In this document: positions 38,644 through 48,669 of the stretch, one piece after another
Numbering within the stretch: the stretch's first letter is position 1
Layout of the letters: every line of letters starts with the position of its first letter
Source: Shewanella loihica PV-4
GTDB taxonomy: Bacteria > Pseudomonadota > Gammaproteobacteria > Enterobacterales > Shewanellaceae
Direction: 5' to 3'
Length of the DNA: 64,000 nt
NCBI RefSeq assembly: GCF_000016065.1
Contig: NC_009092.1
Coordinates: forward strand, 1,736,001 to 1,800,000
Position numbers and translations under genes: made by a program
Notes under the pieces: model-generated
Seen by the model: only the letters and a program-made list of their open reading frames with translations
Database searches by the model: none
Told to the model about the DNA's origin: nothing

Positions 38644-39069
38644 TTACGCTTCGCTCCACACCTTAGTGGGTTTACGATCTTCATCCAGCGCCACAAAGGT
38701 GAAGACGCCGCGAATGGCATGCTCACGATGATCTTGGTACATATCTTCGACGAAGATGTTGACCTCAACCTTGAGGGAGGTGTTACCCACATAGATCACG
38801 TTGGCGATGATCTCTGCCAGGGTGCCGGCAGGAATCGACTTATTGAAGTCGATACGGTCTGAACTGACGGTTACAAGTGTCTTGCGGCAGAAGCGGGTCG
38901 CGGCGATAAAGGCGGTCTCATCCATCCAGGCCAAGGCCTCACCACCAAAGAGAGTGTTGTGATGGTTGGTAATAGAGGGAAAAATCGCTTTGATCACCCG
39001 GGCTTCTGACTGCGCGATGCGCGCGCGAATGGCGTCAGAATACTGAGTTTCTGTATCGGTTAGGGGCAT
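38644..39069 (-). CDS. Hotdog acyl-CoA thioesterase (YciA/BFIT-like)
   Basis: Hydrolyses acyl-CoA thioesters in the cytosol. The 141-aa protein carries the hotdog helix with NHHNTLFGGEALAWMDETAFIAA (catalytic Asn/Asp region), then VTVSSDRIDFNKSIPAGTLAEI and VEVNIFVEDM. Length fits single-domain YciA-type enzymes. Substrate chain length cannot be told from sequence. Monocistronic, between crbR and aroH. Confidence 0.88.
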   Translation of the reverse strand: MPLTDTETQYSDAIRARIAQSEARVIKAIFPSITNHHNTLFGGEALAWMDETAFIAATRFCRKTLVTVSSDRIDFNKSIPAGTLAEIIANVIYVGNTSLKVEVNIFVEDMYQDHREHAIRGVFTFVALDEDRKPTKVWSEA

Positions 39070-39173
39070 ACGGCAACCTTAAGGTTATGCATTGAAAAAA
39101 ACCGGCGGATTATACTGATAATCGCGGCGTAATGACAGCGCTGTAGCCCGGTAATGTGGCGGCTTTCATGACA

Positions 39174-39206
39174 TTAAAAAAGGCTTCACGAGGAAGCCTT
39201 TTTAAA
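39174..39206 (-). terminator. Intrinsic terminator of aroH
   Basis: AGGCTTC-ACGAG-GAAGCCT stem flanked by A and T runs; works on the minus strand for aroH. Confidence 0.88.
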
Positions 39207-39222
39207 ATAATCACATTAGGTA

Positions 39223-40284
39223 TTAGCTAAGCTTTGCCATGCGCGCCTTGGAGGCTGCAGCAAGGTCTCGCAGCAGCTTTTCTGAGTCGGCCCAGTCGAG
39301 GCAGGCATCTGTAATGCTCTTACCGTAAATCAGTGGTTCACCGGCCACCACCTTCTGGTTGCCCTCTTCGATAAAGCTCTCTGCCATGATGCCGGCAATC
39401 GCGGTCGAGCCTGAGGCGACCTGCGTCATGATATCTTTGGCGACTTCGAGTTGACGCTTATGCTGTTTCTGGCTGTTGCCGTGGCTAAAGTCCACCACCA
39501 TGCGGTGAGACAGGCCCACGTCTTTAAGCTTCTGCGCCGCAGCCTGAATGTCGGCCTCATGGTAGTTCGGCTGCTTGCCGCCACGCAGTATGATGTGGCC
39601 ATAAGGGTTACCGCTGGTGCGGTAAACCGCCATGGCGCCATCTTTATCTGGCGAGTAGAAGATGTGGGGTTCCTTGGCGGCGCGCACCGCGTCGATGGCG
39701 ATATTGATGTTGCCGTCGGTACCGTTCTTAAAGCCGACCGGGCAGGAGAGCGCCGAGGCCATCTCACGGTGGATCTGACTCTCAGTGGTACGGGCGCCAA
39801 CCGCGCCCCAGGTGATGAGATCGGCAATATACTGACCGTTGACCATATCCAAAAATTCGGTGGCGATAGGCAAGTTTAGCTCGGTGATCTCTTGCAGCAG
39901 GTGACGCGCCAGGCGAAGGCCTTTGTTGGCATTAAAGCTACCGTCGAGATCCGGATCTGAGATCAGTCCCTTCCAACCAACCGTGGTACGAGGTTTCTCG
40001 AAATAGACGCGCATCAGGATGCAGAGTGAGTCTTTGAGTTCTTTATGCAGCACGGCCAGACGCTTAGCGTAGTCGATGGCAGCCTGGGTGTCGTGGATAG
40101 AGCAGGGGCCGATGATCACCAGAAGACGTTTGTCTTCACCTGTGAGAATGGCTTCAACTTCACGTCTCTGTTGAACCAAGTAGTCGGCGGCGTCTTGAGT
40201 AAGCGGGTATTCAGATGCGAGTTTAGCAGGTGAAATGGCCTTACATAGTAATGTGGTGCGTAGTTCGTCTGTTTTAATGGTCAT
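39223..40284 (-). CDS. aroH: DAHP synthase, AroH type (class I)
   Basis: Condenses PEP and erythrose-4-phosphate, the first step of the shikimate pathway. The 353-aa protein has LLVIIGPCSIHD, MRVYFEKPRTTVGWKGLISDPDLDGS, GARTTESQIHREMASALSCPVGFKNGTDGN, and FSHGNSQKQHKRQLEV. Residues such as TDELRT at the N-terminus, SPDKDGA and GNPYGHIILRGGKQPNYH fit AroH (tryptophan-sensitive in E. coli) better than AroF or AroG. The aroH-ppsR-ppsA synteny also occurs in E. coli. Feedback specificity here is inferred. Confidence 0.93.
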   Translation of the reverse strand: MTIKTDELRTTLLCKAISPAKLASEYPLTQDAADYLVQQRREVEAILTGEDKRLLVIIGPCSIHDTQAAIDYAKRLAVLHKELKDSLCILMRVYFEKPRTTVGWKGLISDPDLDGSFNANKGLRLARHLLQEITELNLPIATEFLDMVNGQYIADLITWGAVGARTTESQIHREMASALSCPVGFKNGTDGNINIAIDAVRAAKEPHIFYSPDKDGAMAVYRTSGNPYGHIILRGGKQPNYHEADIQAAAQKLKDVGLSHRMVVDFSHGNSQKQHKRQLEVAKDIMTQVASGSTAIAGIMAESFIEEGNQKVVAGEPLIYGKSITDACLDWADSEKLLRDLAAASKARMAKLS

Positions 40285-40345
40285 TCAATATACCGAGCGT
40301 TTGTCTTGGCTTTCGCCTGATTGCCTCGGATTATAACCAATAGTT

Positions 40346-40408
40346 GCTAGCTGCACAGGGGTAAACAGATGAAAATTTCGGGTATTTGTCTACATCTGTG
40401 CAGTTAGC
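40346..40408. promoter_or_regulatory. Inverted repeat and promoter region of aroH
   Basis: Arms GCTAGCTGCACAG (40346-40358) and CTGTGCAGTTAGC (40396-40408), 13 bp with one mismatch and 37 bp apart. The first arm abuts a minus-strand -10 TATAAT (40335-40330) and covers its -35 region. It could be a pair of operator half sites. It does not match the TrpR or TyrR consensus spacing. Confidence 0.4.
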
Positions 40409-40461
40409 TTGCCATTTGGGGCGCTTAACTTGCCTCTATATAGGCAGAGGTAAGCCTAGTT

Positions 40462-41274
40462 TTAGAACATATGGCGTTCCAGACCTGTGACATCCAGAAT
40501 CTTGGTGGCGATCTCTTCAACCGAATGGTTGGTGGTATTGACGAAGGGAATGCGCTCGCGCTTATACATCATCTCTACCTCTTTTACCTCGATACGGCAC
40601 TGTCTCAGCGAAGAGTAGCGGCTGTTCTCCATGCGGCTCTGACGGATCTCATGCAGGCGCACAGGGTCGATCGTCAAACCAAACAGCTTATGTTTGTTCT
40701 TCTTTAACACCTCGGGCAGCTTGAGGTTGTCCATGTCATCTTCGATGAAGGGATAGTTAGCCGCCTTGATGCCAAACTGCATCGACAGATACAGGCTGCT
40801 GGGGGTCTTGCCGCAACGGGATACACCCAGAAGCACTATGTCGGCCTTGTCGATATGTTTAAGGGTCTGGCCGTCATCGTTTTCCATGGCGTAATTGATG
40901 GCGTCGATACGCGCTTCATAACTGTGATTGGCCTTGCCGTGAGTCCTGTGGGTCACGGGAACCGCCTTGACGCCTAACTGATCTTCAAGCGGGGCAACGA
41001 AGGTGTTCAAGAAGTCATAGTCGATACACTCACTGCTGTAGATGATGTCTCGGATCTCGGCTTTGACGATAGAATGGAACACAAGTGGTCGTTCGCCTGT
41101 TGTAATAAAACAATCATTAATTTGTGCTTTTACCGCCTCGGCTTTCTGAGTCGTCTCGACAAATGGAATAGTAAGTGCTTCAAACTCAACTGGAAATTGA
41201 GACAGTACCGCATGGCCAAAAACCTCGGCCGTGATCGCCGTCCCATCTGAGATATAAAAGACTTTACGTGACAT
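40462..41274 (-). CDS. ppsR: PEP synthase regulatory protein PpsR
   Basis: A bifunctional ADP-dependent kinase and Pi-dependent pyrophosphorylase that inactivates and reactivates PpsA by phosphorylating its active-site Thr. The start is set at ATG 41274 ([22 protein letters not shown]) with an AAGAGGTC Shine-Dalgarno, giving 270 aa. The 51 upstream codons would run into ppsA's promoter. The P-loop-like motif is [15 protein letters not shown]. Divergent from its target ppsA. Confidence 0.95.
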   Translation of the reverse strand: MSRKVFYISDGTAITAEVFGHAVLSQFPVEFEALTIPFVETTQKAEAVKAQINDCFITTGERPLVFHSIVKAEIRDIIYSSECIDYDFLNTFVAPLEDQLGVKAVPVTHRTHGKANHSYEARIDAINYAMENDDGQTLKHIDKADIVLLGVSRCGKTPSSLYLSMQFGIKAANYPFIEDDMDNLKLPEVLKKNKHKLFGLTIDPVRLHEIRQSRMENSRYSSLRQCRIEVKEVEMMYKRERIPFVNTTNHSVEEIATKILDVTGLERHMF

Positions 41275-41287
41275 TTTGACCTCTTGT

Positions 41288-41302
41288 AGTAATAAAATTA
41301 CA
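41288..41302. promoter_or_regulatory. HexR-type box in the ppsR-ppsA gap
   Basis: AGTAATAAAATTACA matches the HexR palindrome TGTAAT-N3-ATTACA at all but the first base. Its centre is about 57 bp upstream of the predicted ppsA start, a position for activation. HexR control of ppsA is established for Shewanella oneidensis in general; binding to this copy is inferred. Confidence 0.7.
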
Positions 41303-41316
41303 AATAAAATTATAGA

Positions 41317-41345
41317 TTTACGCGTCTTGCTGTGGAGTGTAAAAT
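41317..41345 (+). promoter_or_regulatory. Promoter of ppsA
   Basis: A -35 TTTACG (41317-41322), 17-bp spacer, -10 TAAAAT (41340-41345). Predicted start near 41352. Confidence 0.65.
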
Positions 41346-41400
41346 GCCGCTGCCCTCGTGTGAAGGGGCCACACTGAAATAAACTTGCGGAGATAGAACT

Positions 41401-43770
41401 GTGCAGCAATATGTACTCTGGTATCAAGAATTAGGCATGGGTGACGTCAACAAGGTAGGCGGTAAAAATGCCTCTCTTGGGGAGATGATCAGCAATCTAG
41501 CTAATGCAGGTGTTCAAGTGCCTGGTGGCTTTGCGACCACTTCCTTTGCGTTCAATGAATTTCTTGAACAAAGCGGACTTAACCAGAAGATATACGAGAC
41601 GCTAGAAGCTCTAGACGTCGACGACGTGAATGCACTCGCCACCGCAGGTGCACAGATCCGACAGTGGGTTATCGATACCCCATTCCATAGCGAATTTGAG
41701 CAGGTTGTACGTGAGTCGTACGACAAGCTTTCCTCAGAAACTAAGGATGCATCGTTCGCAGTACGCTCTTCAGCGACTGCTGAAGATATGCCAGATGCTT
41801 CATTTGCCGGCCAACAGGAAACCTTCCTGAACGTTAAAGGCTTCGACGCAGTACTGGTTGCTATCAAGCACGTATTCGCCTCTCTCTTTAACGACCGAGC
41901 TATCTCATACCGTGTACACCAAGGTTATGACCACAAAGGCGTTGCGCTTTCAGCTGGCGTACAGCGTATGGTTCGTTCAGACACCGCCGCTTCAGGTGTA
42001 ATGTTCACCATGGATACTGAGTCAGGTAACAACGATGTGGTCTTCGTGACCTCTTCATTCGGCCTAGGTGAGATGGTAGTACAAGGCGCGGTGAACCCAG
42101 ATGAGTTCTATGTTCACAAGCCAAGCCTGACCGCAGGTCACAAGGCCGTTGTTCGCCGCAACATCGGTAGCAAGTTGATTCAGATGGTTTACTCTGACGA
42201 CCTGAGCCACGGTAAGCAGGTGAAGATTGAAGATGTACCTGCCGACATGCGTCGTCAGTTCTCTATCAGCGATGAAGAGGTGATGGAGCTGGCTAAGCAA
42301 GCCATGATCATCGAGAAGCACTACGGTCGTCCAATGGACATCGAGTGGGCTAAAGATGGTAACGACGGCAAACTGTATATCGTACAGGCGCGTCCAGAAA
42401 CCGTACGTTCACGTGAAGATGTACAGCTGATCGAACGTTTCCACCTGAAGACCAAGAGCGAAGTGATTGGCGAAGGTCGTGCCATCGGTCATAAGATCGG
42501 TAACGGTACCGCTAAGGTACTGGCTTCTATCGAAGATATGGACCAGATCCAAGAAGGTGACGTACTGGTTACCGACATGACTGACCCAGATTGGGAGCCA
42601 ATCATGAAGCGCGCCAGCGCTATCGTCACCAACCGTGGTGGCCGTACTTGTCACGCGGCGATCATCGCCCGTGAACTCGGCGTGCCGGCGGTAGTAGGTT
42701 GTGGCGACATCACAGACAAGATCAAGCATGGTCAACAGGTGACTGTTTCTTGTGCCGAAGGTGACACAGGTTACATCTACGAAGGTATCCAAGAGTTTGA
42801 CGTTATGTCTTCTCGCGTCGATTCTATGCCTGAACTACCGATGAAGATCATGATGAACGTGGGTAACCCAGACAGAGCGTTCGACTTCGCTCGTCTGCCT
42901 AACGAAGGTGTGGGTCTGGCCCGTCTCGAGTTCATCATCAACCGTATGATCGGTATTCACCCTAAGGCGCTGCTTGAGTTCAACGACCAAAGCGCCGAGC
43001 TGCAGCAAGAGATCCACGAGATGATCGCCGGCTACGAGTCACCAGTAGAATACTACGTGGCACGTCTGGTTGAAGGTATCGCGACTATCGCATCGGCCTT
43101 CCATCCGAAGAAAGTTATCGTACGTATGTCAGACTTCAAGTCTAACGAGTACGCTAATCTGGTTGGTGGTGACCGTTACGAGCCGGAAGAAGAGAACCCA
43201 ATGCTGGGCTTCCGCGGTGCAAGCCGTTACATCTCTGAGTCGTTCCGCGACTGTTTCGCCCTTGAGTGCGAAGCCATCAAGCGTGTACGCAACGAGATGG
43301 GTCTGACGAATGTAGAGATCATGATCCCATTCGTACGTACGCTTGAAGAAGGCCGTCAGGTTATCGAACTGCTGAAAGAGCAAGGCTTGGAGCGTGGTAA
43401 AGATGGTCTGCGCGTCATCATGATGTGTGAGCTGCCTTCTAACGCCCTGCTAGCCGACCAGTTCCTCGAGATCTTCGATGGTTTCTCAATCGGTTCGAAC
43501 GACTTGACCCAGCTAACCCTAGGTCTGGACCGTGACTCAGGCATCATCAGTCACCTGTTCGACGAGCGTAACGAAGCCGTTAAAGCCCTGCTGGCAATGG
43601 CTATCAAGGCCGCTAAGGCGAAAGGCGCTTACGTGGGTATCTGTGGTCAAGGTCCTTCTGACCACGCCGACTTTGCGGCTTGGTTGGTAGAGCAAGGCAT
43701 CGACACTGTATCGCTTAACCCAGATACAGTGATCGATACCTGGTTATACCTGGGTGAAGCTCACGCTTAA
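41401..43770 (+). CDS. ppsA: Phosphoenolpyruvate synthase
   Basis: Converts pyruvate and ATP to PEP, AMP and Pi, the entry to gluconeogenesis from lactate and pyruvate. The 789-aa protein has an N-terminal ATP-grasp domain (residues 1-350; [33 protein letters not shown]) and a swivelling phosphohistidine domain with [15 protein letters not shown] (His418, with the Thr targeted by PpsR beside it). The C-terminal PEP-binding barrel has [11 protein letters not shown]. The start is GTG with GGAG upstream. Divergent from ppsR. Confidence 0.97.
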   Translation: MQQYVLWYQELGMGDVNKVGGKNASLGEMISNLANAGVQVPGGFATTSFAFNEFLEQSGLNQKIYETLEALDVDDVNALATAGAQIRQWVIDTPFHSEFEQVVRESYDKLSSETKDASFAVRSSATAEDMPDASFAGQQETFLNVKGFDAVLVAIKHVFASLFNDRAISYRVHQGYDHKGVALSAGVQRMVRSDTAASGVMFTMDTESGNNDVVFVTSSFGLGEMVVQGAVNPDEFYVHKPSLTAGHKAVVRRNIGSKLIQMVYSDDLSHGKQVKIEDVPADMRRQFSISDEEVMELAKQAMIIEKHYGRPMDIEWAKDGNDGKLYIVQARPETVRSREDVQLIERFHLKTKSEVIGEGRAIGHKIGNGTAKVLASIEDMDQIQEGDVLVTDMTDPDWEPIMKRASAIVTNRGGRTCHAAIIARELGVPAVVGCGDITDKIKHGQQVTVSCAEGDTGYIYEGIQEFDVMSSRVDSMPELPMKIMMNVGNPDRAFDFARLPNEGVGLARLEFIINRMIGIHPKALLEFNDQSAELQQEIHEMIAGYESPVEYYVARLVEGIATIASAFHPKKVIVRMSDFKSNEYANLVGGDRYEPEEENPMLGFRGASRYISESFRDCFALECEAIKRVRNEMGLTNVEIMIPFVRTLEEGRQVIELLKEQGLERGKDGLRVIMMCELPSNALLADQFLEIFDGFSIGSNDLTQLTLGLDRDSGIISHLFDERNEAVKALLAMAIKAAKAKGAYVGICGQGPSDHADFAAWLVEQGIDTVSLNPDTVIDTWLYLGEAHA

Positions 43771-43801
43771 TTATTCTTTAGATAGAATAAGCTAATTGAC
43801 G

Positions 43802-43830
43802 AAAGCCGCTTTTTAGCGGCTTTTTTTTGT
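43802..43830 (+). terminator. Intrinsic terminator after ppsA
   Basis: AAAGCCGCT-TTTT-AGCGGCTTT, perfect stem and a long T run. Confidence 0.9.
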
Positions 43831-43879
43831 TTATAATGGCAACATTATTTTAATAAACACCAATTGAAAAGAAGTCATC

Positions 43880-46800
43880 ATGCTCCCTAAGTTATCCCAT
43901 CAACAGACCCTAGAGCCTGTCTATTTGGCGTTTCTCGACGCCCTTGCCCAGAGCAATTATTGTGGCGATATCGATAAGCGTTACAGTGCGCGTCTCGCCC
44001 AGGCAACGGATAACTCTGTCTACCAGTTTCTGCCTCAGGCGGTCTTGTACCCCAAGACTCAGGCCGATGTTAAGCTGATCATGACCCTGGCGACTAAGCC
44101 AGAGTTTAAACAGGTAGTCTTTAGTGCGCGCGGGGGCGGCACAGGCACCAACGGTCAGTCGCTGACCCATGGCCTCATTCTGGATCTGTCGCGTTATTTC
44201 AATCAGGTGATTGAGATCAACGAGAAGGAGCGCTGGGTGAGGGTGCAGGCCGGGGTGGTCAAAGATGCGCTCAACGATGCGCTGCGCCCCCATGGTTTCT
44301 TCTTTAGTCCAGATCTCTCAACCTCTAACCGCGCCACCATGGGCGGCATGATCAACACAGACGCCTCGGGCGCAGGCTCGCTGGTTTATGGCAAGACGTC
44401 GGATCATGTGCTCGAGCTGATCAGCGTGCTATATGACGGCAGCGTGTTGGAGACCAAGCCGCTGGATCTTAAAGCGCTAGAAGCTTTAGATGCGCTGGAG
44501 TCCCCAAGCCTGGGGCAATCACTGCAGCGTGATATCGCCCGCATGACCCGTGAGCACAGAGGCGAGGTGGAGAGCCGCTTTCCAAAGCTTAATCGTTTCC
44601 TGACGGGTTATGATCTGAAAAACGTCTGGAACGAGACAGTCGATGAGTTCAACCTGTCGCGCATTCTTACCGGCTCTGAAGGCACGCTGGCGGTGATCAC
44701 CGAGGCCAAGCTGGATATTACGCCACTGCCCAAGACCCGCATGATGGTCAACATCAAGTATGACTCTTTCCAGTCGGCGCTGCGTCACGCGCCGGATCTG
44801 GTTAAGGCCGAGGTGACCGTGGTGGAAACCGTGGACTCTAAGGTTCTTAATCTGGCCAAGCAGGATATCATCTGGCATTCGGTGTCATCTCTGATTGAAG
44901 ATGTGCCGGGCGCCTCTATCGATGGCCTCAACATGGTGGAGTTCGCCGGTGAGCCTGACGAGGTGGAAGCGAAAGTTAAACAATTAGAGGCGATGCTCGA
45001 TACCCAGCTTGCCGCTAATGAGGCTGGCCTGCTGGGTTATCAGGTCACATCGGATAAGGCGAGCATCAACACCATCTACGCTATGCGCAAGAAAGCGGTG
45101 GGGCTGCTTGGCGCCACTAAGGGAAGCCGCAAGCCTATCGCATTCGCCGAAGATACCGCTGTGCCGCCTGAGAAGCTTGCTGACTTTATCTTGGAGTTCA
45201 GGGCGCTGCTGGACAGCCATGAGCTGCAATATGGCATGTTCGGTCACGTAGATGCCGGCGTGCTGCATGTGCGTCCGGCGCTGGATATGTGCGACCCGCA
45301 GGATGAGCGACTGCTCAAGACGGTATCTGATCAGGTGGCGGCCTTGACCCTCAAGTATGGCGGCCTGATGTGGGGCGAGCATGGTAAGGGGGTACGTGGC
45401 GAGTATGGCCCATCTGTCTTCGGTGAGACCTTGTTTGGTCTGCTCGAAGAGGTCAAAGGCTATTTCGACCCCAATAACAAGCTAAATCCAGGCAAGCTGG
45501 TGGCACCTAAGGGCAGCGGACCGCTGCTCTATAATGTCGACAGCACCAAACGCGGCGCCTTCGACCGTCAGATCCCGGTTAACACCCGCGAAGCCTTCCC
45601 GGATGTGATGAACTGTAACGGCAATGGCCTCTGTTTCAACTACAGCGTCTATTCGCCGATGTGCCCCTCATTTAAGGTGACCGGAGACAGGGTACAATCG
45701 CCGAAGGGGCGCGCGGGTCTGATGCGCGAATGGCTGCGCTTATTGGAAGCAGAAGGCGTGGATGTCGAGGCTCTAGCCAAGGCCAAGCCTCTGGGCTGGC
45801 TGCAGCGCACCCAGAACACCCTGAAGAAAGAGCGCGAATATGACTACTCCCACGAGGTGATGGAGTCGTTGAAAGGTTGCCTCGCCTGTAAGGCCTGCTC
45901 GTCTCAGTGCCCTGTGAAGGTGGATGTGCCCAAGTTCAGGGCGCAGTTCTTTAACATCTATTACCAGCGCTATCTCAGACCTGTGAAAGACTATCTGGTG
46001 GCGGGGATTGAAGAGAGTCTGCCATTGATGGCCAAAGTGCCTCAGATCACCAACTTTGCCTCACAAAACAAACTGAGTCAGTGGGTGATTAAACAATCTA
46101 TCGGCTATGTGGATGCGCCGGCGCTGTCAGTACCGACCCTCAAGCAGCGTCTGGAGAACCACGCCTGCCGTGGCTATGACCTCAATGCCTTGCAGCAGAT
46201 CCCTGAAGCCGAACGTGACCAATATGTGCTGGTGGTGCAAGACCCGTTCAACAGCTTCTACGAGGCCGAGACGGTTTATCACTTTATTAAGCTCATCGAG
46301 AAGCTGGGCTTCAAGCCAGTGCTGTTGCCCTTTAAACCAAATGGCAAGCCGATTCATATTAAGGGATTCCTGGATAAGTTTGCCAAGACGGCTCAGTCCA
46401 GCGCCGATTTCTTGAATCAGGTGCACGCCCTTGGCATGCCTATGGTGGGGGTAGATCCTGCCATGGTGCTCTGCTATCGCGATGAATATAAAGAGATCTT
46501 GGCTGAAAATCGTGGCGACTTTAACGTGCTGCTGGCCAACGAATGGCTGCTCAAGGTGATCGACATCGTGGCGCCGACAGCTAAGTCAGCTAAGTTAAAT
46601 AAGTCAGCTAATGCGACTAATGCGAATAGGCAGTTTACCTGGTTCAGTCACTGCACCGAATCGACGGCCAAGCCCAATACGGCCAAAGAGTGGCAGGCGA
46701 TCTTTAGTGCATTTGGCGCCGAGTTAAGCACAGTCAGCCTAGGCTGCTGCGGCATGGCAGGCACCTATGGTCATGAGAGCGATAACCTAAAGCGCTCCAA

Positions 46801-46960
46801 GGCCCTGTATGAGATGTCTTGGGAGAAGGCCATTGATTCGCTGCCACATGAGCAGATATTGATCTCGGGTTATTCTTGCCGTAGCCAGGTGAAGCGTTTC
46901 GGTGGCTTCAAACCTAAACACCCGGTGCAGGCGCTGCTGAGTCTTATCGATAATGTTTAG
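43880..46960 (+). CDS. ydiJ: FAD/Fe-S D-2-hydroxyglutarate dehydrogenase, YdiJ-like
   Basis: A large flavo-iron-sulfur oxidoreductase; E. coli YdiJ oxidises D-2-hydroxyglutarate. The 1026-aa protein has an FAD_binding_4 domain (about residues 45-270: ARGGGTGTNGQSLT, MGGMINTDASGAGSLVYGKTSDHVLEL). The FAD-oxidase C domain ends near 560 (LNPGKLVAPKG). A ferredoxin-like region carries CNGNGLCFNYS and CLACKACSSQCPVKVDVPKFR, then a C-terminal CCG-type domain with CCGMAGTYGHE. It follows ppsA by 110 bp behind a terminator. Confidence 0.9.
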   Translation: MLPKLSHQQTLEPVYLAFLDALAQSNYCGDIDKRYSARLAQATDNSVYQFLPQAVLYPKTQADVKLIMTLATKPEFKQVVFSARGGGTGTNGQSLTHGLILDLSRYFNQVIEINEKERWVRVQAGVVKDALNDALRPHGFFFSPDLSTSNRATMGGMINTDASGAGSLVYGKTSDHVLELISVLYDGSVLETKPLDLKALEALDALESPSLGQSLQRDIARMTREHRGEVESRFPKLNRFLTGYDLKNVWNETVDEFNLSRILTGSEGTLAVITEAKLDITPLPKTRMMVNIKYDSFQSALRHAPDLVKAEVTVVETVDSKVLNLAKQDIIWHSVSSLIEDVPGASIDGLNMVEFAGEPDEVEAKVKQLEAMLDTQLAANEAGLLGYQVTSDKASINTIYAMRKKAVGLLGATKGSRKPIAFAEDTAVPPEKLADFILEFRALLDSHELQYGMFGHVDAGVLHVRPALDMCDPQDERLLKTVSDQVAALTLKYGGLMWGEHGKGVRGEYGPSVFGETLFGLLEEVKGYFDPNNKLNPGKLVAPKGSGPLLYNVDSTKRGAFDRQIPVNTREAFPDVMNCNGNGLCFNYSVYSPMCPSFKVTGDRVQSPKGRAGLMREWLRLLEAEGVDVEALAKAKPLGWLQRTQNTLKKEREYDYSHEVMESLKGCLACKACSSQCPVKVDVPKFRAQFFNIYYQRYLRPVKDYLVAGIEESLPLMAKVPQITNFASQNKLSQWVIKQSIGYVDAPALSVPTLKQRLENHACRGYDLNALQQIPEAERDQYVLVVQDPFNSFYEAETVYHFIKLIEKLGFKPVLLPFKPNGKPIHIKGFLDKFAKTAQSSADFLNQVHALGMPMVGVDPAMVLCYRDEYKEILAENRGDFNVLLANEWLLKVIDIVAPTAKSAKLNKSANATNANRQFTWFSHCTESTAKPNTAKEWQAIFSAFGAELSTVSLGCCGMAGTYGHESDNLKRSKALYEMSWEKAIDSLPHEQILISGYSCRSQVKRFGGFKPKHPVQALLSLIDNV

Positions 46961-47022
46961 TAAATGCATGGCTAATCTGTTCAAGGTTAATCAGTGCATG
47001 GCTAATGAGCTAACGAGAGACT

Positions 47023-47472
47023 ATGCCTGAACTCGAGCCCGCCGCGCAGCTGCGGCAAATCACTCAAGGGGCGCAGCTATGCGATGAGGCGCCGCTGTTT
47101 CATATCGATAACCAAGGACGTTGGTTTTATCGCGGCGAGCCTCTGCCTGATAAATTTTGCCGCCTATTTGCCACCATTTTGCATCATAAATCTGAGGGAT
47201 ATTTACTGATGACGCCGGTGGAGACGGTGAGGGTGGAAGTTGTAGAGTTTCCCTTTATTATCAATGATTATGAAGAGGCGCAAGACGGGCAATTTACCCT
47301 CACCAGCTCCATAGGCACCCAGTTCCAGGTGGCAAGCAGAGATATGTTTGTAGTGGATGAGGCGGCAATATCCGTCTCCTTAGCCAGGGGATTATCGGCT
47401 AAACTTGGAAGAGCCTGTTATTATCGTTTTATCGAGCAATACCTGCTAAATCAAGACGGCGACGCGAACTAA
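47023..47472 (+). CDS. DUF1285 domain protein
   Basis: 149 aa resembling the DUF1285 family: APLFHIDNQGRWFYRGEPLPDKFCRLFATIL, YLLMTPVETVRVEVVEFPFIINDYE, and YYRFIEQYLL. Mostly predicted beta structure, cytosolic. Function unknown. It follows ydiJ by 62 bp with no terminator between, so it may be cotranscribed. Confidence 0.82.
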   Translation: MPELEPAAQLRQITQGAQLCDEAPLFHIDNQGRWFYRGEPLPDKFCRLFATILHHKSEGYLLMTPVETVRVEVVEFPFIINDYEEAQDGQFTLTSSIGTQFQVASRDMFVVDEAAISVSLARGLSAKLGRACYYRFIEQYLLNQDGDAN

Positions 47473-47595
47473 GAGTTAAGCCTTTCTTAGATAAGGCAAT
47501 TGGTTTTTCGTTACGAATTAGCGTTAGCCGAGCCCTAGTTTCTTTAGGACCAGATGTTAGTATTAATGCATGACCGCTGTATCTGGAGGTGCTGA

Positions 47596-48012
47596 TTGAA
47601 ACATTATGAAAGCTTGGGATACCTAGTGTCTCATCTTAATATCGAGCTTCAGAAGGCCTTGGATGAGAGGCTAAAGCGCTATGAGCTAGACATTAAGCTC
47701 TGGCCCGTCCTGTTTGCCCTGTGGCAGGAGGAGGGCGTTACTCAGACAGAGCTGTCTAAGCGCTGTGACGTGGCTAATTACACCATGACTCGCCTGTTAG
47801 ATCAGCTGCAGGTACAGGGCTATATTACCCGTCATCAGGAGGCGGACAATCGTCGCGCCTTCAAAATTTTCCTAACCGACAGTGCCAAGGCGTTGGAGCA
47901 AGACCTTATCTGCGAGGCCGAGCGGGTCAACGAGCAGTTTCTCGGTAATTTGTCTGAGTTTGAATCACAACAATTTATCTATCTACTCAATAAGATCAAT
48001 GGCCTATCCTAG
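47596..48012 (+). CDS. MarR-family transcriptional regulator
   Basis: A 138-aa winged-helix regulator. The start is TTG at 47596, supported by GGAGGTG 5-6 nt upstream. The HTH region is LWPVLFALWQEEGVTQTELSKRCDVANYTMTRLLDQLQVQGYITRHQEADNRRAFKIFLTD, with dimerisation helices at both ends. No obvious target gene is adjacent except the lipoprotein gene that follows by 39 bp. Confidence 0.87.
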   Translation: MKHYESLGYLVSHLNIELQKALDERLKRYELDIKLWPVLFALWQEEGVTQTELSKRCDVANYTMTRLLDQLQVQGYITRHQEADNRRAFKIFLTDSAKALEQDLICEAERVNEQFLGNLSEFESQQFIYLLNKINGLS

Positions 48013-48051
48013 GCAATCTGACCTATTATCAAACCTCACCTAAATCAACGG

Positions 48052-48534
48052 ATGATCAAAATGCTGAAACCTCTGCTTACTGCGGCGCTTGTAATGAGCC
48101 TGTCTGCCTGTATGGTTAATATCGAGAAATCCCCCAAGTCTTCAACTCAAGCCTCAAACCAATCCTCAACTCACTCTTCCACATCTCAACCTGCTGCCTC
48201 CGAGCCAGAATCGGATGGTGCATCGAGTGTGAGCAGTGACAGCTATGCTAAAGCCTTTACGCTGGCAAACGGCTACAGCCTGGTGGTTGTTGAGGGGGCG
48301 TTGGAGCCAAGATCTATCGGCAGCGTGCAGGTGAGTCTGTATCGCAACCTGGATGTGGGGGATTTTGCCACTAGTCTGGCTTTCGTGCGGGACGGCACCA
48401 TCCTAAAGGCCGAGCTTGTGGATAATTCTCAGAAGCAACAGAAGCTAGTGGTTACCATGGTGACGGCGGGCAGCGGTAACTATCAGAGCACTCAAGCTGT
48501 CTGTGTCGCTGGGGAAAGCCTGACGCTTTGCTAA
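48052..48534 (+). CDS. PliI-like lipoprotein (i-type lysozyme inhibitor family)
   Basis: A 160-aa putative lipoprotein with lipobox SLSAC (Cys about residue 20) and a Ser/Thr/Gln-rich linker (about 25-65). The C-terminal domain has FTLANGYSLVVVEGALEPRSIGSVQVSLYRN and VTMVTAGSGNYQSTQAVCV. The EPRSIGS-VxLY core resembles PliI, periplasmic inhibitors of invertebrate lysozyme known from Aeromonas. Family assignment is from memory of the motif and is moderate. It probably shares a transcript with the MarR gene. Confidence 0.6.
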   Translation: MIKMLKPLLTAALVMSLSACMVNIEKSPKSSTQASNQSSTHSSTSQPAASEPESDGASSVSSDSYAKAFTLANGYSLVVVEGALEPRSIGSVQVSLYRNLDVGDFATSLAFVRDGTILKAELVDNSQKQQKLVVTMVTAGSGNYQSTQAVCVAGESLTLC

Positions 48535-48669
48535 TAAGCAGAGCTTTTTTATGTATTGGCGCGGATGGTCACAGAAGCTTGAATACTTGTCTGCGCTATT
48601 GAGTCTGTCTGGTTAGATCTGTTCTTTTATTTGAATAGGCGATTAAGCTCGGGATGTCGTCACTTTGAG

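Noticed and set aside
38390..38659. 89-aa frame upstream of crbR
   Set aside because: No ribosome site, low-complexity Ser/Leu/Arg, and it covers the candidate operator and promoter.
40340..40410. TrpR or TyrR operator at aroH
   Set aside because: CTAG and AACTA elements occur but with the wrong spacing, and no TGTAAA-N6-TTTACA is present.
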